Below the pieces are notes generated by a model, which saw only the letters and a program-made list of their open reading frames with translations, was not told where the DNA came from and made no database searches. The position numbers were made by a program, and so were the translations under genes. Of a stretch of 64,000 bases of DNA, positions 7,141 to 16,039 are shown piece after piece. Source of the DNA: CAZQKW01 sp964594075 (GTDB taxonomy: Bacteria > Desulfobacterota > WTBG01 > CAIYCZ01); the NCBI GenBank assembly GCA_964594075.1, contig CAZQKW010000007.1, positions 1 to 64,000 on the forward strand. Direction: 5' to 3'. The number at the start of each line of letters is the position of its first letter. Positions within the stretch are counted from its first letter, which is position 1.

Positions 7141-8970
7141 TTATTGCAATCCTAATTCCCTCAATTTATCAGGGCTCGGAACACCATCCGGCGTCCATCC
7201 TCTGATTGCATAATACTGGGGTAGCATGGTTTCAAGTTGCGAAACGCGGCCTTTGGCCGGACCTTCGGGCATCGGCTCTTTTAAAAACCGGGGGGGCAAC
7301 GTATCGTCAGCTTTGGTGATCCCGGCCTTAAGATTGAATAAGCGCTCCATATTCCAGATTCTTTCTCCTGCTAAGAGCACATTTTCCCGCGTATATCCGG
7401 CGCCGGTACACACCTCCAGCATATCAACCATGTCATCCACACTAAATCCTTCAGCAAGACTCACAAACAAACACAGTCCGGAGGAATCAATAACTCCCGT
7501 AAGATCTTGAAACGCCTTAATGACCTGGGGTTTTCCCTCGCTGGCAAACGGATCAAGCTTCTGATTTACCCCTAATATTTCTACGGCAATGCCGTAACTG
7601 CGAACATGGCAGGCGCCTCTATTTGCGGTAGCATAACTGAGACCCATTGATTGCACGCCTCGCGGATCATAGGCAGGAAGACCCTGCTTCTTTACCCCCA
7701 TGAATAGCTCGGGGTGGCCGTATTTCGAGGCTAATGCATATCCTCCTTCTGCCATAAGATCGCCAATGCCTTCGCGCAGACACATCATTTGAGTTAGTTT
7801 AACAAGTGCTTCGCCGTTGCCAAAATTTGCCTTAAACCCGATGTCCTTTTCAGGAACATATCCCTTTTCATAGAGTTCCATAAGGCAGGCAACAATGTTG
7901 CCGGCATCAATAGTATCCATGCCCAGTTGATTGCAAATATAATTAGCTTTGGTAACAGGGGCGAGATCGTTTATCCCGCAGGAGGCTCCCATGAGGGCGA
8001 CGGTTTCATATTCCGGTCCCTCGCCCTCTCCTTCATACCGTTTATCTTTTATGACGGTTGACCTGCCACAGGCCATAGGACATGCAAAGCAGCCTTTATT
8101 GCGTTTTAAAATGGTGTCTCTGATGGTCTCGCCGCTGATTTTCATGGCATCCTCAAAAACACCGGTTTGGAAGTTTCTGGTGCAGAGAATGCCGCTCTCG
8201 TTTATTATATTCACCAAAACCGATGTGCCAAATAAGGGCAGCGCCTGTGCCGTGACTTTTGCAACGTCAGATCTATTTTTGGCTATGCTTGCTTTTACGA
8301 GCTCTCTGAATTTTTCACGGTCGGGAACCGGCACGCCTTTAGTACCCATGACGGCGACGGCTTTTAAGTTTTTCGAACCCATCACGGCGCCAACACCTGA
8401 CCGACCTGCTGCGCGCGACTTATCATTCATAACACAGGCAACCCGGCACAGCCGTTCACCGGCCGGGCCGATACTTGCGATCCGAAACTCGCGGCCTTTC
8501 CAACGGTCACCTATTTCAGCACGGATGGCGTCTTCTGTTTCATCGGTCTGCTTTCCCCAGAGATCAACGGCTGATTTAAATTCAATGGTGTCATCTTTTA
8601 TAAGGAGATAAACGGGTTCCGGCGCTTTGCCTTCAAAGATGATCATGTCATAACCGGCGTATTTGAGTTCAGGACCAAAATAGCCACCGGAATTAGAACA
8701 GGCAATGCAATTGGTCAGCGGTGATTTGGTCACCACCATATAACGCGAGCTTGCTATTAATCCCGTGCCGGTAAGAGGTCCCGTCGCAAAGATTAATTTA
8801 TTGTCCTCGCTGAGCGGATCCACTTGCGGATTCACTTCGTCAAAAAGATATTTTTCTGCAAGACCGCGTCCGCCAATATAATCTTTTGCCAGATCCGGGT
8901 CCACATCTTCAACCGTATAGCTTGAATTGCTCAAATCAACTCTTAAAATTTTACCCATCCAACCATTCAT
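7141..8970 (-). CDS. aor: Tungsten-dependent aldehyde:ferredoxin oxidoreductase
   Basis: A 609-residue AOR-family enzyme, interconverting aldehydes and carboxylates with ferredoxin at a tungsten bis-pyranopterin centre. Visible marks are the N-terminal GKILRVDLS, the pterin-binding RSGVGAVMGSKNLKAVAV, the cluster motif CFACPMACG (CxxCxxxC), EYETVALMG, NRGACH, and the distal cluster Cys in DSSGLC. Length and motifs are those of classical AOR rather than the divergent benzoyl-CoA reductase subunit BamB. The start at 8970 is chosen because AAAGGAG lies just upstream and the family begins near MGKILR; an upstream in-frame ATG (8997) would extend it by nine residues. It has its own promoter at 9067-9095, downstream of the flx-hdr operon, and probably exchanges electrons with it through ferredoxin. 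Confidence 0.95.
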   Translation of the reverse strand: MNGWMGKILRVDLSNSSYTVEDVDPDLAKDYIGGRGLAEKYLFDEVNPQVDPLSEDNKLIFATGPLTGTGLIASSRYMVVTKSPLTNCIACSNSGGYFGPELKYAGYDMIIFEGKAPEPVYLLIKDDTIEFKSAVDLWGKQTDETEDAIRAEIGDRWKGREFRIASIGPAGERLCRVACVMNDKSRAAGRSGVGAVMGSKNLKAVAVMGTKGVPVPDREKFRELVKASIAKNRSDVAKVTAQALPLFGTSVLVNIINESGILCTRNFQTGVFEDAMKISGETIRDTILKRNKGCFACPMACGRSTVIKDKRYEGEGEGPEYETVALMGASCGINDLAPVTKANYICNQLGMDTIDAGNIVACLMELYEKGYVPEKDIGFKANFGNGEALVKLTQMMCLREGIGDLMAEGGYALASKYGHPELFMGVKKQGLPAYDPRGVQSMGLSYATANRGACHVRSYGIAVEILGVNQKLDPFASEGKPQVIKAFQDLTGVIDSSGLCLFVSLAEGFSVDDMVDMLEVCTGAGYTRENVLLAGERIWNMERLFNLKAGITKADDTLPPRFLKEPMPEGPAKGRVSQLETMLPQYYAIRGWTPDGVPSPDKLRELGLQ

Positions 8971-9066
8971 ACTGTATGCTCCTTTCTGAGATAGCACCTT
9001 TCAACAATATCTCTTGAAAAGTTTATGGAACAAGGTGTTCGTACGGTATTTCTATTTACTTAAAAA

Positions 9067-9095
9067 ATAGTATGGGTGAATACCCTTTGTGTCAA
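9067..9095 (-). promoter_or_regulatory. Promoter of the AOR gene
   Basis: On the minus strand TTGACA (9095-9090), a 17-bp spacer and TACTAT (9072-9067) form a near-consensus housekeeping promoter about 100 bp upstream of the AOR start. It lies in the 308-bp gap behind flxA, so AOR can be transcribed independently. Confidence 0.75.
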
Positions 9096-9278
9096 GCATA
9101 AAGAGACTGGAGATTTCCCCAAATTAGCCCTGAAACTGGAAAAACGCGCTATATTGTGGAACATTAACACCCAATCGTCTGGGGTTTTTTCATCGCCGCA
9201 ACACAACCGCCCCAGCCTCCGGTGCAGCGCCGGGGACGAAGGGCTACCGGCTGCCTGCCCCAGGCAAAATATACGCGT

Positions 9279-10103
9279 TTAAAACTCCGGCAAGTCCTTC
9301 AAGGTTGCATAATTAAAAACCGGCCCATCTTTGCATACATACAGATTGCCGACATTACACCGGCCGCACTTCCCGATACCGCACTTCATTCTGTTTTCTA
9401 AGGTGGTAAAGATCTGCCGTTCGGAAAAACCCAGTTCAAGAAGATTGTGTATGACATATTTTATCATAATGGGAGGGCCGCAGGTGATAGCAATAGTATT
9501 CTGGGGCGATGGTTTGATGCGCAAGACATTGTTGGGAACAAATCCCACAAACCCTTGCCAGCCCGGCTCGGCCATATCGATAGACAGGTGCACTTTCAAG
9601 TCATCGCGTTTTTGCAATGCCAATAGCTCTGCTTTATAGCAGAGGTCATTGGCCGACCGCGCACCGTAAATAATATCAAACTGGCCGAAGTCTTCGCGGT
9701 TATCCAGAATATACTGGACTATTGGCCGCAGCGGTGCCTGGCCAATGCCGCCGCCGATGGTGACAATGTTTTTATCTCTCCATTCTTCAATGGGAAAACC
9801 ATTGCCGTAGGGGCCGCGAATCGTTATGGTCTCTCCCGCTTCGCAGTTGTGCAACGCCGAGGTTACCCTGCCCAATTTCATAATGCTGAACTCAAGATAC
9901 TCTGGTCGGGTCGGTGAAGAGGCGATGGATATCATGCTTTCCCCGACGCGCAAAATGCCGACCATAGCACACTGCCCCGGTTTTTGATTCAAAACCCGGC
10001 CATGCTCCAAAACGACTTTAAAGGTCTTTATAGGCCGCGCGCCGTTCGTTTCATCGCGGGTTTCAACAACGGTCGCCTTCTCGGGAAGATATGGGTTCGT
10101 CAT
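9279..10103 (-). CDS. flxA: FlxA-like FAD/NAD(P)H-binding subunit
   Basis: A 274-residue ferredoxin-reductase-type subunit, equivalent to FlxA and related to AsrB and hydrogenase gamma subunits. The FAD domain carries SIASSPTR near residue 60, the NAD(P) domain has TIGGGIGQAPLRPI near 117 and AITCGPPIMIK near 210, and the C-terminus binds a [2Fe-2S] cluster through CGIGKCGRC and a later Cys (VCKDGPVF). It is the expected entry point for NADH in the Flx-Hdr complex. Its ATG overlaps the flxB stop by 4 bp (ATGA). It is the last gene of the operon. High family confidence; the choice of NADH over NADPH is inference. Confidence 0.9.
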   Translation of the reverse strand: MTNPYLPEKATVVETRDETNGARPIKTFKVVLEHGRVLNQKPGQCAMVGILRVGESMISIASSPTRPEYLEFSIMKLGRVTSALHNCEAGETITIRGPYGNGFPIEEWRDKNIVTIGGGIGQAPLRPIVQYILDNREDFGQFDIIYGARSANDLCYKAELLALQKRDDLKVHLSIDMAEPGWQGFVGFVPNNVLRIKPSPQNTIAITCGPPIMIKYVIHNLLELGFSERQIFTTLENRMKCGIGKCGRCNVGNLYVCKDGPVFNYATLKDLPEF

Positions 10104-11122
10104 GCAGCACCCTTAACCGCGATCAGATTTTCAACAAGATCCTCATTAACCGGACACAGCGTAATACATCGCCCGCACCCCACGCAGCCAAACACTCCGT
10201 AGGTGTCAACATGAAATTTAAATTTATGATATATTCTGTTCCTCAACCGCTCAACCCGCGTGGGCCGGGGATTGTGACCTGATGCATGCAGGGTATATTC
10301 CTTATACATACATGAATCCCACACCCTGACCCGTCTGCCTCTTTTTTGTGCCATGGGCTCATCCTGGATATCAAAACAGTAACAGGTCGGGCAGGTATAC
10401 GTACAAATGCCGCAGCCAATACATTTTAACGTGATTTTTTTCCACACCGGATGTTCAAAGATTCGTGCAAGCGTGTCGGTGATTCCGCTGAGGTCTATGT
10501 GCCGCTTAACCGCGCGCTCTGCGCGGTGCGACAGTTCCTGGCCCTGTTTCATATCCTCTGCGGATGGTTTGGTAAAAAGAGACGCTGTTTTATTAACGAG
10601 TTCCGTGCCTTTTTCTGAAAACACTGCTACCAGATACCGATCGCCGAGATCGGTGCACAACAAGTCAAGGCCGTCCCGCCCGCAGGGGTTGCCCCCCACT
10701 GACGTGCAGAAGCAGTTGGCAAACGGTTCGGTGCAGGCCACGCCAATCAAAATCGTAGTATCTCTGCGCGCCAGATAATACGGATCCGGAATATCGCCGG
10801 CAAACACCGAATCAAACAATGCAAAACTGCGTGCGTCACAGGGACGGATACCGAACAAAATATTCTGTTCCCTGTCCCCGGGAATCGCCGCTTGTATCTG
10901 ATCATTCTGATCAAATGAAAAAAGTTGCTCGGTTTGAGGATATATGGCGTGTTTTATGATTTTTGCCTGATGGGTGAGATCCAGCACATTGTGCTGACCA
11001 GCACCAAAAGGTTCAAACACCGTGTCGCTATCTTTCTGCACAGGAGCCCAGACGGCATAGCGCCCAGACAGAGATGCGAGAAACTCGTTTACTGCATCTT
11101 TCTTCAGAATAAGCATGTCCAT
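10100..11122 (-). CDS. flxB: FlxB-like iron-sulfur subunit (AsrA/HydB-like)
   Basis: A 340-residue cytoplasmic protein. The N-terminal two thirds resemble anaerobic sulfite reductase subunit A and hydrogenase beta subunits and include a Cys-rich stretch (NCFCTSVGGNPCG). The C-terminal third carries two [4Fe-4S] motifs, CIGCGICTYTCPTC near residue 225 and CVGCGRCITLCP near 320. It should relay electrons between FlxA and the Hdr subunits. ATG 11122 is preferred; the in-frame TTG at 11128 would add two residues. It follows flxC by a few bases and overlaps flxA by ATGA, so the subunits are translationally coupled. Confidence 0.87.
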   Translation of the reverse strand: MDMLILKKDAVNEFLASLSGRYAVWAPVQKDSDTVFEPFGAGQHNVLDLTHQAKIIKHAIYPQTEQLFSFDQNDQIQAAIPGDREQNILFGIRPCDARSFALFDSVFAGDIPDPYYLARRDTTILIGVACTEPFANCFCTSVGGNPCGRDGLDLLCTDLGDRYLVAVFSEKGTELVNKTASLFTKPSAEDMKQGQELSHRAERAVKRHIDLSGITDTLARIFEHPVWKKITLKCIGCGICTYTCPTCYCFDIQDEPMAQKRGRRVRVWDSCMYKEYTLHASGHNPRPTRVERLRNRIYHKFKFHVDTYGVFGCVGCGRCITLCPVNEDLVENLIAVKGAA

Positions 11123-11132
11123 TGACAAAAAC

Positions 11133-12110
11133 CTATAGAATAAAGCCCTGAGGATCTTCTGAGTGAAATGTTGTCAGAAGCGGCTTTGACTGGGGGTCCT
11201 TTCCCGATTCATAACCAAAAAGCTCTTTCGCGTCCTTTTCCAGCTTGCGGTTAAGTTTCATCAGCGGCAGGTTCATAGGGCACACGCGCTCGCATTCTCC
11301 GCAGCTAATGCATCTGCCGGCCAAATGAAAGGTGCGGATAATTTGAAACATGAAATTTTCTGACGTATCAACAGAACGCCATACCCACTGGGGATTAAGG
11401 CTATCCATGCTGCAAATGGTTGAATAGCAGAGCGGACACACGTTGCGGCAGGCATAACATCTGATACACTTGCTGAACTGTTGCTGCCAGAATGCAAGCT
11501 TTTCTTCCACCGGCAATTCTTCAAACGCTTTTATCTCATTATAATGAGCCGGCCGGGCGGCTGCCTTGTCGCCGATAAGCTTATCATAAATCAGCGGCGT
11601 GGGGTATTGGCATACCGTACACAGATCTGCCAGCAATTCTTCCTTGGGTATAGTGTGCGATTGGCCGTTGCAGGTAATAATATAGTTTCCGTTTTCCTCA
11701 GTCACGTCTGCCGGGTCGGTAACCTCGGGGAACCGGGCTTCGATTTTTCGCTGATCTATGACTCCCGTGCAGGAAACGCCAATGATATAGAGTTTATCCC
11801 GCGCAACACCCTTTTCTTTTATCAAGAGATTAAGCGCCCGGGTATCGCAGCCGCGCGCCACGAGCGCTATTTTTGAAGGTTTCATTGCCTGCTCGGTGAG
11901 GGTGGGCAACGTCTCTTCCATCATGACGTATTTAACCAGGCTCATATTGCACAAGGGTGAAAAAGTGAGCTTGTCTATGTCCTCTTTCGGTTCAATAAAA
12001 ATCGGGGAGATTCTAAAACCGTAGCTCCCTTTCTTGTAGCCGATCAAGTACTTGACGTCCTTGCGGCTCAGCGCCCGTGCCGCTTCTTCTTTGAGCTTTT
12101 GCACAATCAT
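11133..12110 (-). CDS. flxC: FlxC-like iron-sulfur subunit (FrhB/FdhB-like)
   Basis: A 325-residue protein combining an FrhB/FdhB-type domain with two [4Fe-4S] motifs: CIRCYACRNVCPLC near residue 215 and CISCGECERVCPMN near 263. An additional CTVC lies near 168. FrhB-like domains often bind a flavin, but I see no decisive flavin motif. Its ATG overlaps the flxD stop by ATGA, and the gene ends just before flxB. In the Flx-Hdr model it connects FlxD/HdrA with the NADH-oxidising module. Confidence 0.85.
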   Translation of the reverse strand: MIVQKLKEEAARALSRKDVKYLIGYKKGSYGFRISPIFIEPKEDIDKLTFSPLCNMSLVKYVMMEETLPTLTEQAMKPSKIALVARGCDTRALNLLIKEKGVARDKLYIIGVSCTGVIDQRKIEARFPEVTDPADVTEENGNYIITCNGQSHTIPKEELLADLCTVCQYPTPLIYDKLIGDKAAARPAHYNEIKAFEELPVEEKLAFWQQQFSKCIRCYACRNVCPLCYSTICSMDSLNPQWVWRSVDTSENFMFQIIRTFHLAGRCISCGECERVCPMNLPLMKLNRKLEKDAKELFGYESGKDPQSKPLLTTFHSEDPQGFIL

Positions 12111-12529
12111 ACGGCTTTCCGCAGATAGGCCTTCTGAGGACCAATACTTTTTAAGTCTTGTGTTATCTCGGTTACGATATCAGCAAACTTTTTGCCTTCC
12201 GAAGCTGAAACCCAGCTCATTCTGAGTCGCAGCGGGTTGATGCCGCTGAACTCCAGCAGGTTGCGCAGCATGGTAAATCTGCGCCGCGCCAAATAATTGC
12301 CACTCACATAGTGGCATTCGCCGGGGTGTCAACCCGATACCAGCACACCGTCTGCGCCTTCCCGCAGCGCTTGCACCACAAACAGCGGGTTTACCCTGCC
12401 GGTGCACATGACGCGCACCACTTTGACGTTGGGCGGGTAATGCATGCGGGTGGTGCCGGTTAAATCTGCCCCGGCATACGAGCACCAGTTGCAGAGGAAG
12501 GCGACAATGTTTGGTTCAAATTCACTCAT
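12107..12529 (-). CDS. flxD: FlxD/MvhD-like selenoprotein (TGA = Sec67)
   Basis: A 140-residue [2Fe-2S] protein of the MvhD/FlxD family that links HdrA to its electron donor. Read straight, the frame stops at TGA 12331-12329, but codons on both sides form one MvhD protein: ADGVLVSG before it and HPGECHYVSGN after it, where relatives have Cys. Other cluster Cys are in CNWC (13, 16), Cys42 and Cys72. Selenocysteine at 67 is supported by a 6-bp hairpin starting 12 nt downstream and by known selenocysteine in MvhD relatives (VhuD, BamF). The start at 12529 overlaps hdrA by 8 bp, and the stop overlaps flxC by ATGA. Automated annotation would split it into two pieces of 66 and fewer residues. Confidence 0.9.
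12298..12331 (-). promoter_or_regulatory. Bacterial SECIS-like hairpin after the flxD TGA
   Basis: On the minus strand the TGA (12331-12329) is followed after 12 nt by TGCCAC, a 7-nt loop TATGTGA and GTGGCA, a perfect 6-bp stem (12316-12298). Distance and size fit bacterial SECIS elements, which lie in the coding region just behind the UGA and bind SelB at the apical loop. The exact loop contacts cannot be verified by eye. Confidence 0.7.
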
Positions 12530-14498
12530 AACGTTCTCCCAGCGCTGCAATCATTGAGAGCATTTGTTCATCGGTAAACGACTTTTGCTGCATTGCTCCG
12601 CAGAGACACGCAGCCACGCATTGTCCGCACCCTTTACAAATGACTTCATTGACGTGGGCAACCTGGAGGAGATGCCCGTCCCGCTCAATCGTTCTCAGTT
12701 CAATTGCCTCATAGGGGCAAACTTCCACGCACAGCTCGCAGCCGCGGCAGGTGCGTTCGTCGGCGTAGGAGACAAGAGCTTCGGTTTTCACTTTTCCCTG
12801 CGCCAGAGGGGTACAGGCTCGCGATGCTGCGCCGCATGCCTGCGCCACCGTATCGGGAATATCTTTTGGACCCTGGCAGCATCCGGCAAGAAACACGCCG
12901 TCGCTTGCCGTATCCATCGGGCGCAGCTTCGGGTGCGCCTCGTATAAGAACCGGTCGGGGGACTGAGATAATTTGAGAAGCTTGGCAATCGCCCCGCTGT
13001 CAATACGCGGCACCATGCCGACGGCCAGCACTACGAGATCAGCTTCCACCTCAACCGGGTGGCCCAGCAAGGTATCTTCGGTCCGCACAATAAGCGTATC
13101 TCCCCTCTTGAAGACCTCGGAGACATTGCCCCGTCGGTACACAATGCCCTCTTCTTTTACCCGGTCATAAAACTCTTCAAATCCTTTGCCAAATGCTCTG
13201 ACATCAATGTAAAATACCGTGACCCGCGCATCCGGTATTTTATCCTTGACGAGGTGCGCTTGTTTGGCAGTATACATGCAGCAGACCCGCGAACAGTATT
13301 CATTGCCGAGCGTTTTGTCGCGCGAGCCCACACACTGCACAAAAACCACATTCTGCGGCTTTTTGCCGTTGATGATAATGTCCCCAAGGGTAGGGCCAGA
13401 GGCTGATGATAACCGCTCGAACTCAAGACCGGTAATTACATTCGGGTATAATCCATAGCCCAGTTCCGGTTTTAACCGCGGATCAAAGGTGTCAAAGCCG
13501 GTTGCAACAACTATAGTCCCGACATCAATTTCTATAAATGTTTCCTTCTGTTTGAGGTCAATGGCTTTTAAATCTTTGCAGACCGGTTCACATTGCTTGC
13601 ACTCTCGCCTCAGGGTATACCGGCAATAGGCTGGATTGATTACATACCGCGCCGGCACCGCCTGCGGGAAGGGAATGTAAAGGCACTTGGTTTTGGAAAG
13701 GTTCATATTAAATTCATCCGGCATTTCCACCGGACAGTAGGATGCACACGTGCCGCAGGCATTGCATTTATCTTCTATGATATAGCGCGGTTTCTTTTTA
13801 ATGGTAACCTTAAAATTGCCAATATATCCTTTTACGTCAGTCACCTCAGAGTAGGTGAGCAGTTCTATATTGGGGTGGTTCCCGACATCCGACATTTTGG
13901 GGGTCAAAATACATGCCGAACAGTCAAGCGTGGGAAACGTTTTGTCAAGCTGCATCATGTGACCGCCGATGCTGGGCTCTTTTTCCACCAGATACACCTT
14001 AAACCCCTTGTCTGCAATCTCCAGGGCAGCCTGAATGCCGGCTATGCCTCCGCCGATGACCAGCGCAGTGGGGATAACCGCCACTTCTTTTTCTTCCAGC
14101 GGTTCAAGAAGCCGTGCCTTTGCCACTGCTGATGCGAGCAAGCCCTGGGCTTTGAGCGTTGCCTGCTCCCGGTCTTCATGAACCCAGCTGCAATGTTCAC
14201 GGATATTTGCCACTTCCAGACAATAGGGGTTCAAACCAGCCGCACGCAGGACATTCCGAAATGTCGGCTCGTGCATCCGGGGCGAGCACGACGCTACCAC
14301 AACCCGATTGAGACCCTGCTGTTTAATGTCATTTTTGATCAGTTCCTGCCCGGGATCTGAACAGAGGTATATATAATTCTTGGCAACTGTTACCTGCGGC
14401 AGGGTGGCGGCAAACCGGGTGAGTTTTTCTACATCAACCGTTGAATTGATATTGATGCCGCAGTGGCAGATATACACGCCGAGCTTTACTTTTCCCAT
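12522..14498 (-). CDS. hdrA: HdrA, heterodisulfide reductase flavin/iron-sulfur subunit
   Basis: A 658-residue electron-bifurcating subunit. The N-terminal domain (1-140) has cluster Cys in CHCG and CSP. FAD binding is marked by GGGIAGIQAALEIADKG near 150. Four-cysteine cluster motifs follow: CNACGTCASYCP near 240, CKQCEPVC near 300, and a C-terminal ferredoxin pair CRGCELCVEVCP and CKGCGQCVAACLC near 590-635. The position that is selenocysteine in some methanogen HdrA is Cys here (LDCSAC). HdrA splits electron pairs, driving ferredoxin reduction with a second, more positive acceptor. It is 8 bp from hdrCB and overlaps flxD by 8 bp. Confidence 0.95.
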   Translation of the reverse strand: MGKVKLGVYICHCGININSTVDVEKLTRFAATLPQVTVAKNYIYLCSDPGQELIKNDIKQQGLNRVVVASCSPRMHEPTFRNVLRAAGLNPYCLEVANIREHCSWVHEDREQATLKAQGLLASAVAKARLLEPLEEKEVAVIPTALVIGGGIAGIQAALEIADKGFKVYLVEKEPSIGGHMMQLDKTFPTLDCSACILTPKMSDVGNHPNIELLTYSEVTDVKGYIGNFKVTIKKKPRYIIEDKCNACGTCASYCPVEMPDEFNMNLSKTKCLYIPFPQAVPARYVINPAYCRYTLRRECKQCEPVCKDLKAIDLKQKETFIEIDVGTIVVATGFDTFDPRLKPELGYGLYPNVITGLEFERLSSASGPTLGDIIINGKKPQNVVFVQCVGSRDKTLGNEYCSRVCCMYTAKQAHLVKDKIPDARVTVFYIDVRAFGKGFEEFYDRVKEEGIVYRRGNVSEVFKRGDTLIVRTEDTLLGHPVEVEADLVVLAVGMVPRIDSGAIAKLLKLSQSPDRFLYEAHPKLRPMDTASDGVFLAGCCQGPKDIPDTVAQACGAASRACTPLAQGKVKTEALVSYADERTCRGCELCVEVCPYEAIELRTIERDGHLLQVAHVNEVICKGCGQCVAACLCGAMQQKSFTDEQMLSMIAALGERYE

Positions 14499-14506
14499 GC
14501 CTGGTG

Positions 14507-15640
14507 TTACTCCATCACCTGGTTTACTAATTCCATGATGTCGTAGATTTTTATGCGGTCCTCAAAGCCGCTGCTTTTCACCGCATCCTCAAGGGTCAAT
14601 ATGCAGAATGGGCAGGCGGTTGCCAGTATCTCAGCGCCATGATCAAGCGCATCCTGGACCCTGATCGTTGCGGTGCGTTCCTTGGCTTCGTGGGCTTCTA
14701 TCCACATTCTGCCGCCCCCGCCTTCACAGCACAGAGCCCGCTCTCGCGCTCTGTCCATTTCCACAAACCGAAGGCCGGGTATGCTTTTGAGTATTGCCCG
14801 CGGCTCATCAAAGATTTGATTCTGCCTCCCCAAAAAGCAGGGGTCATGGTAGGTGACCGTTTTTTCTAAGGTCTTGGTAAATTTGAGTTTCTTTTTTTTA
14901 ATCAGTTCGTGGACAACCTGCGTGTAATGTTTGATATCAACGCTGAGTTCCGGGTATTCATTTTTAAAGGTGTTATAGCAGTGCGGCGAGGTGGTGATAA
15001 TCTGCTTGATGGGGAATTGCTTGAACATTTCAAGGTTCATTTCTTTAAGCGCATCAAACGACCAGATGTCGCCCATGCGCCGAATTTCGTTGCCGCAGCA
15101 TACTTCATCATTGCCTAAAATGCCAAAATTGACGCCCCCTTTGGTGAGCGCCGTTGCCAGGCACATTGCAACCTTCTGCAGGCGCGGGTCAAAAGCCGGC
15201 GTGCATCCCACATAATAAAGAATTTCAGCATCTGCGATGCCTTTAACATTAAGTCCCTGCGCCCATTCTGAACGTTTTTCCTGACCGATATTCCAGGGGT
15301 TGCCGCGCACCGAAATGCTCTTTAAAACATCCCGTATTTTCGGCGGCAACTGGCCATCTTCTACCAGCACGCTGCGCATGCTGACCAGAAAATCAGTATG
15401 GTCTATTTTCTTTGGGCAGCGTTTTACACACGCCTTGCAGGTGCTGCAATCCCATAAGCTCTCGTGCTGATACGCAATGGCTTCGCCGTTAGAGTTGAGC
15501 GCCTCATATATTAAACGCCGAATGTTAAAATGGGGGGAAATTGTGGAGATGGGGCACCCGCCAGTGCACTTCCCGCACTGAATACAGGGATACAAGGGGT
15601 TTCTTTGGATATGTGCCAGTCTCTCGGTATCGGTTGTCAT
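14507..15640 (-). CDS. HdrC-HdrB fusion (HdrD-like), CCG-domain subunit
   Basis: A 377-residue fusion. HdrC-like clusters are formed by C19/22/25/29 (CIQCGKCTGGC) and C65/68/71/75 (CSTCKACVKRC). Two CCG domains follow: the first, near residues 145-245, has EVCCGNE but only SPHCY where a CxxC-type end is usual; the second, near 265-360, is complete with HDPCFLG, ALCCEGGGG and CPFC. CCG domains hold the noncubane [4Fe-4S] clusters that reduce disulfides. The substrate in a non-methanogen could be a small disulfide or the DsrC protein; no dsr gene is visible here. It is the first gene of the operon, about 155 bp behind a consensus promoter. Confidence 0.9.
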   Translation of the reverse strand: MTTDTERLAHIQRNPLYPCIQCGKCTGGCPISTISPHFNIRRLIYEALNSNGEAIAYQHESLWDCSTCKACVKRCPKKIDHTDFLVSMRSVLVEDGQLPPKIRDVLKSISVRGNPWNIGQEKRSEWAQGLNVKGIADAEILYYVGCTPAFDPRLQKVAMCLATALTKGGVNFGILGNDEVCCGNEIRRMGDIWSFDALKEMNLEMFKQFPIKQIITTSPHCYNTFKNEYPELSVDIKHYTQVVHELIKKKKLKFTKTLEKTVTYHDPCFLGRQNQIFDEPRAILKSIPGLRFVEMDRARERALCCEGGGGRMWIEAHEAKERTATIRVQDALDHGAEILATACPFCILTLEDAVKSSGFEDRIKIYDIMELVNQVME

Positions 15641-15795
15641 TGGATGAAGGAGGTATTACGCGTGATACCAGTTTTTCTTACAGCCCTATCATCTATTGAG
15701 TCTATTGAGAGCAGCCAGATAGAACGTTCAGCCCCGGAGGTGTTTGGTATTTACCCTTACAGTGAGATGTTATTATAGTTCTTTTCCCTCTTAAC

Positions 15796-15824
15796 ACTAT
15801 AAAATAGTAACGCACTTATGTCAA
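15796..15824 (-). promoter_or_regulatory. Promoter of the hdr-flx operon
   Basis: On the minus strand TTGACA (15824-15819), a 17-bp spacer and TATAGT (15801-15796) form a strong housekeeping promoter. The 5' leader to the hdrCB start is about 150 nt. The rest of 15825-16039, between this promoter and the next gene, holds nothing recognisable. Confidence 0.75.
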
Positions 15825-16039
15825 TATTAATTAACAAACACTGAATGAAAACACGTTATAATGCTTCAACAGCAGCAGCGCTGGTGATGCCGCGCGCTGC
15901 CTTCGCCACGACAGGCGCACCACGAAAACAGGCTTTGATGCAGCGCATGCGGCAGCCATCTCTAAAATAATGACTGCGGTCATGTTATGTGATTTTCGTG
16001 CGGCTGTCAAGAAAATTGTTCCCAGAATTTTTCAGGTTT

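Noticed and set aside
7141..8970. Assignment of the AOR as BamB, benzoyl-CoA reductase
   Set aside because: Motifs and length are those of classical AOR, and no other benzoyl-CoA pathway genes or Nuo-like BamGHI subunits are present.
12522..14498. Second selenocysteine in HdrA
   Set aside because: The position that is Sec in some methanogen HdrA is an ordinary Cys (LDCSAC), and the frame has no internal TGA.
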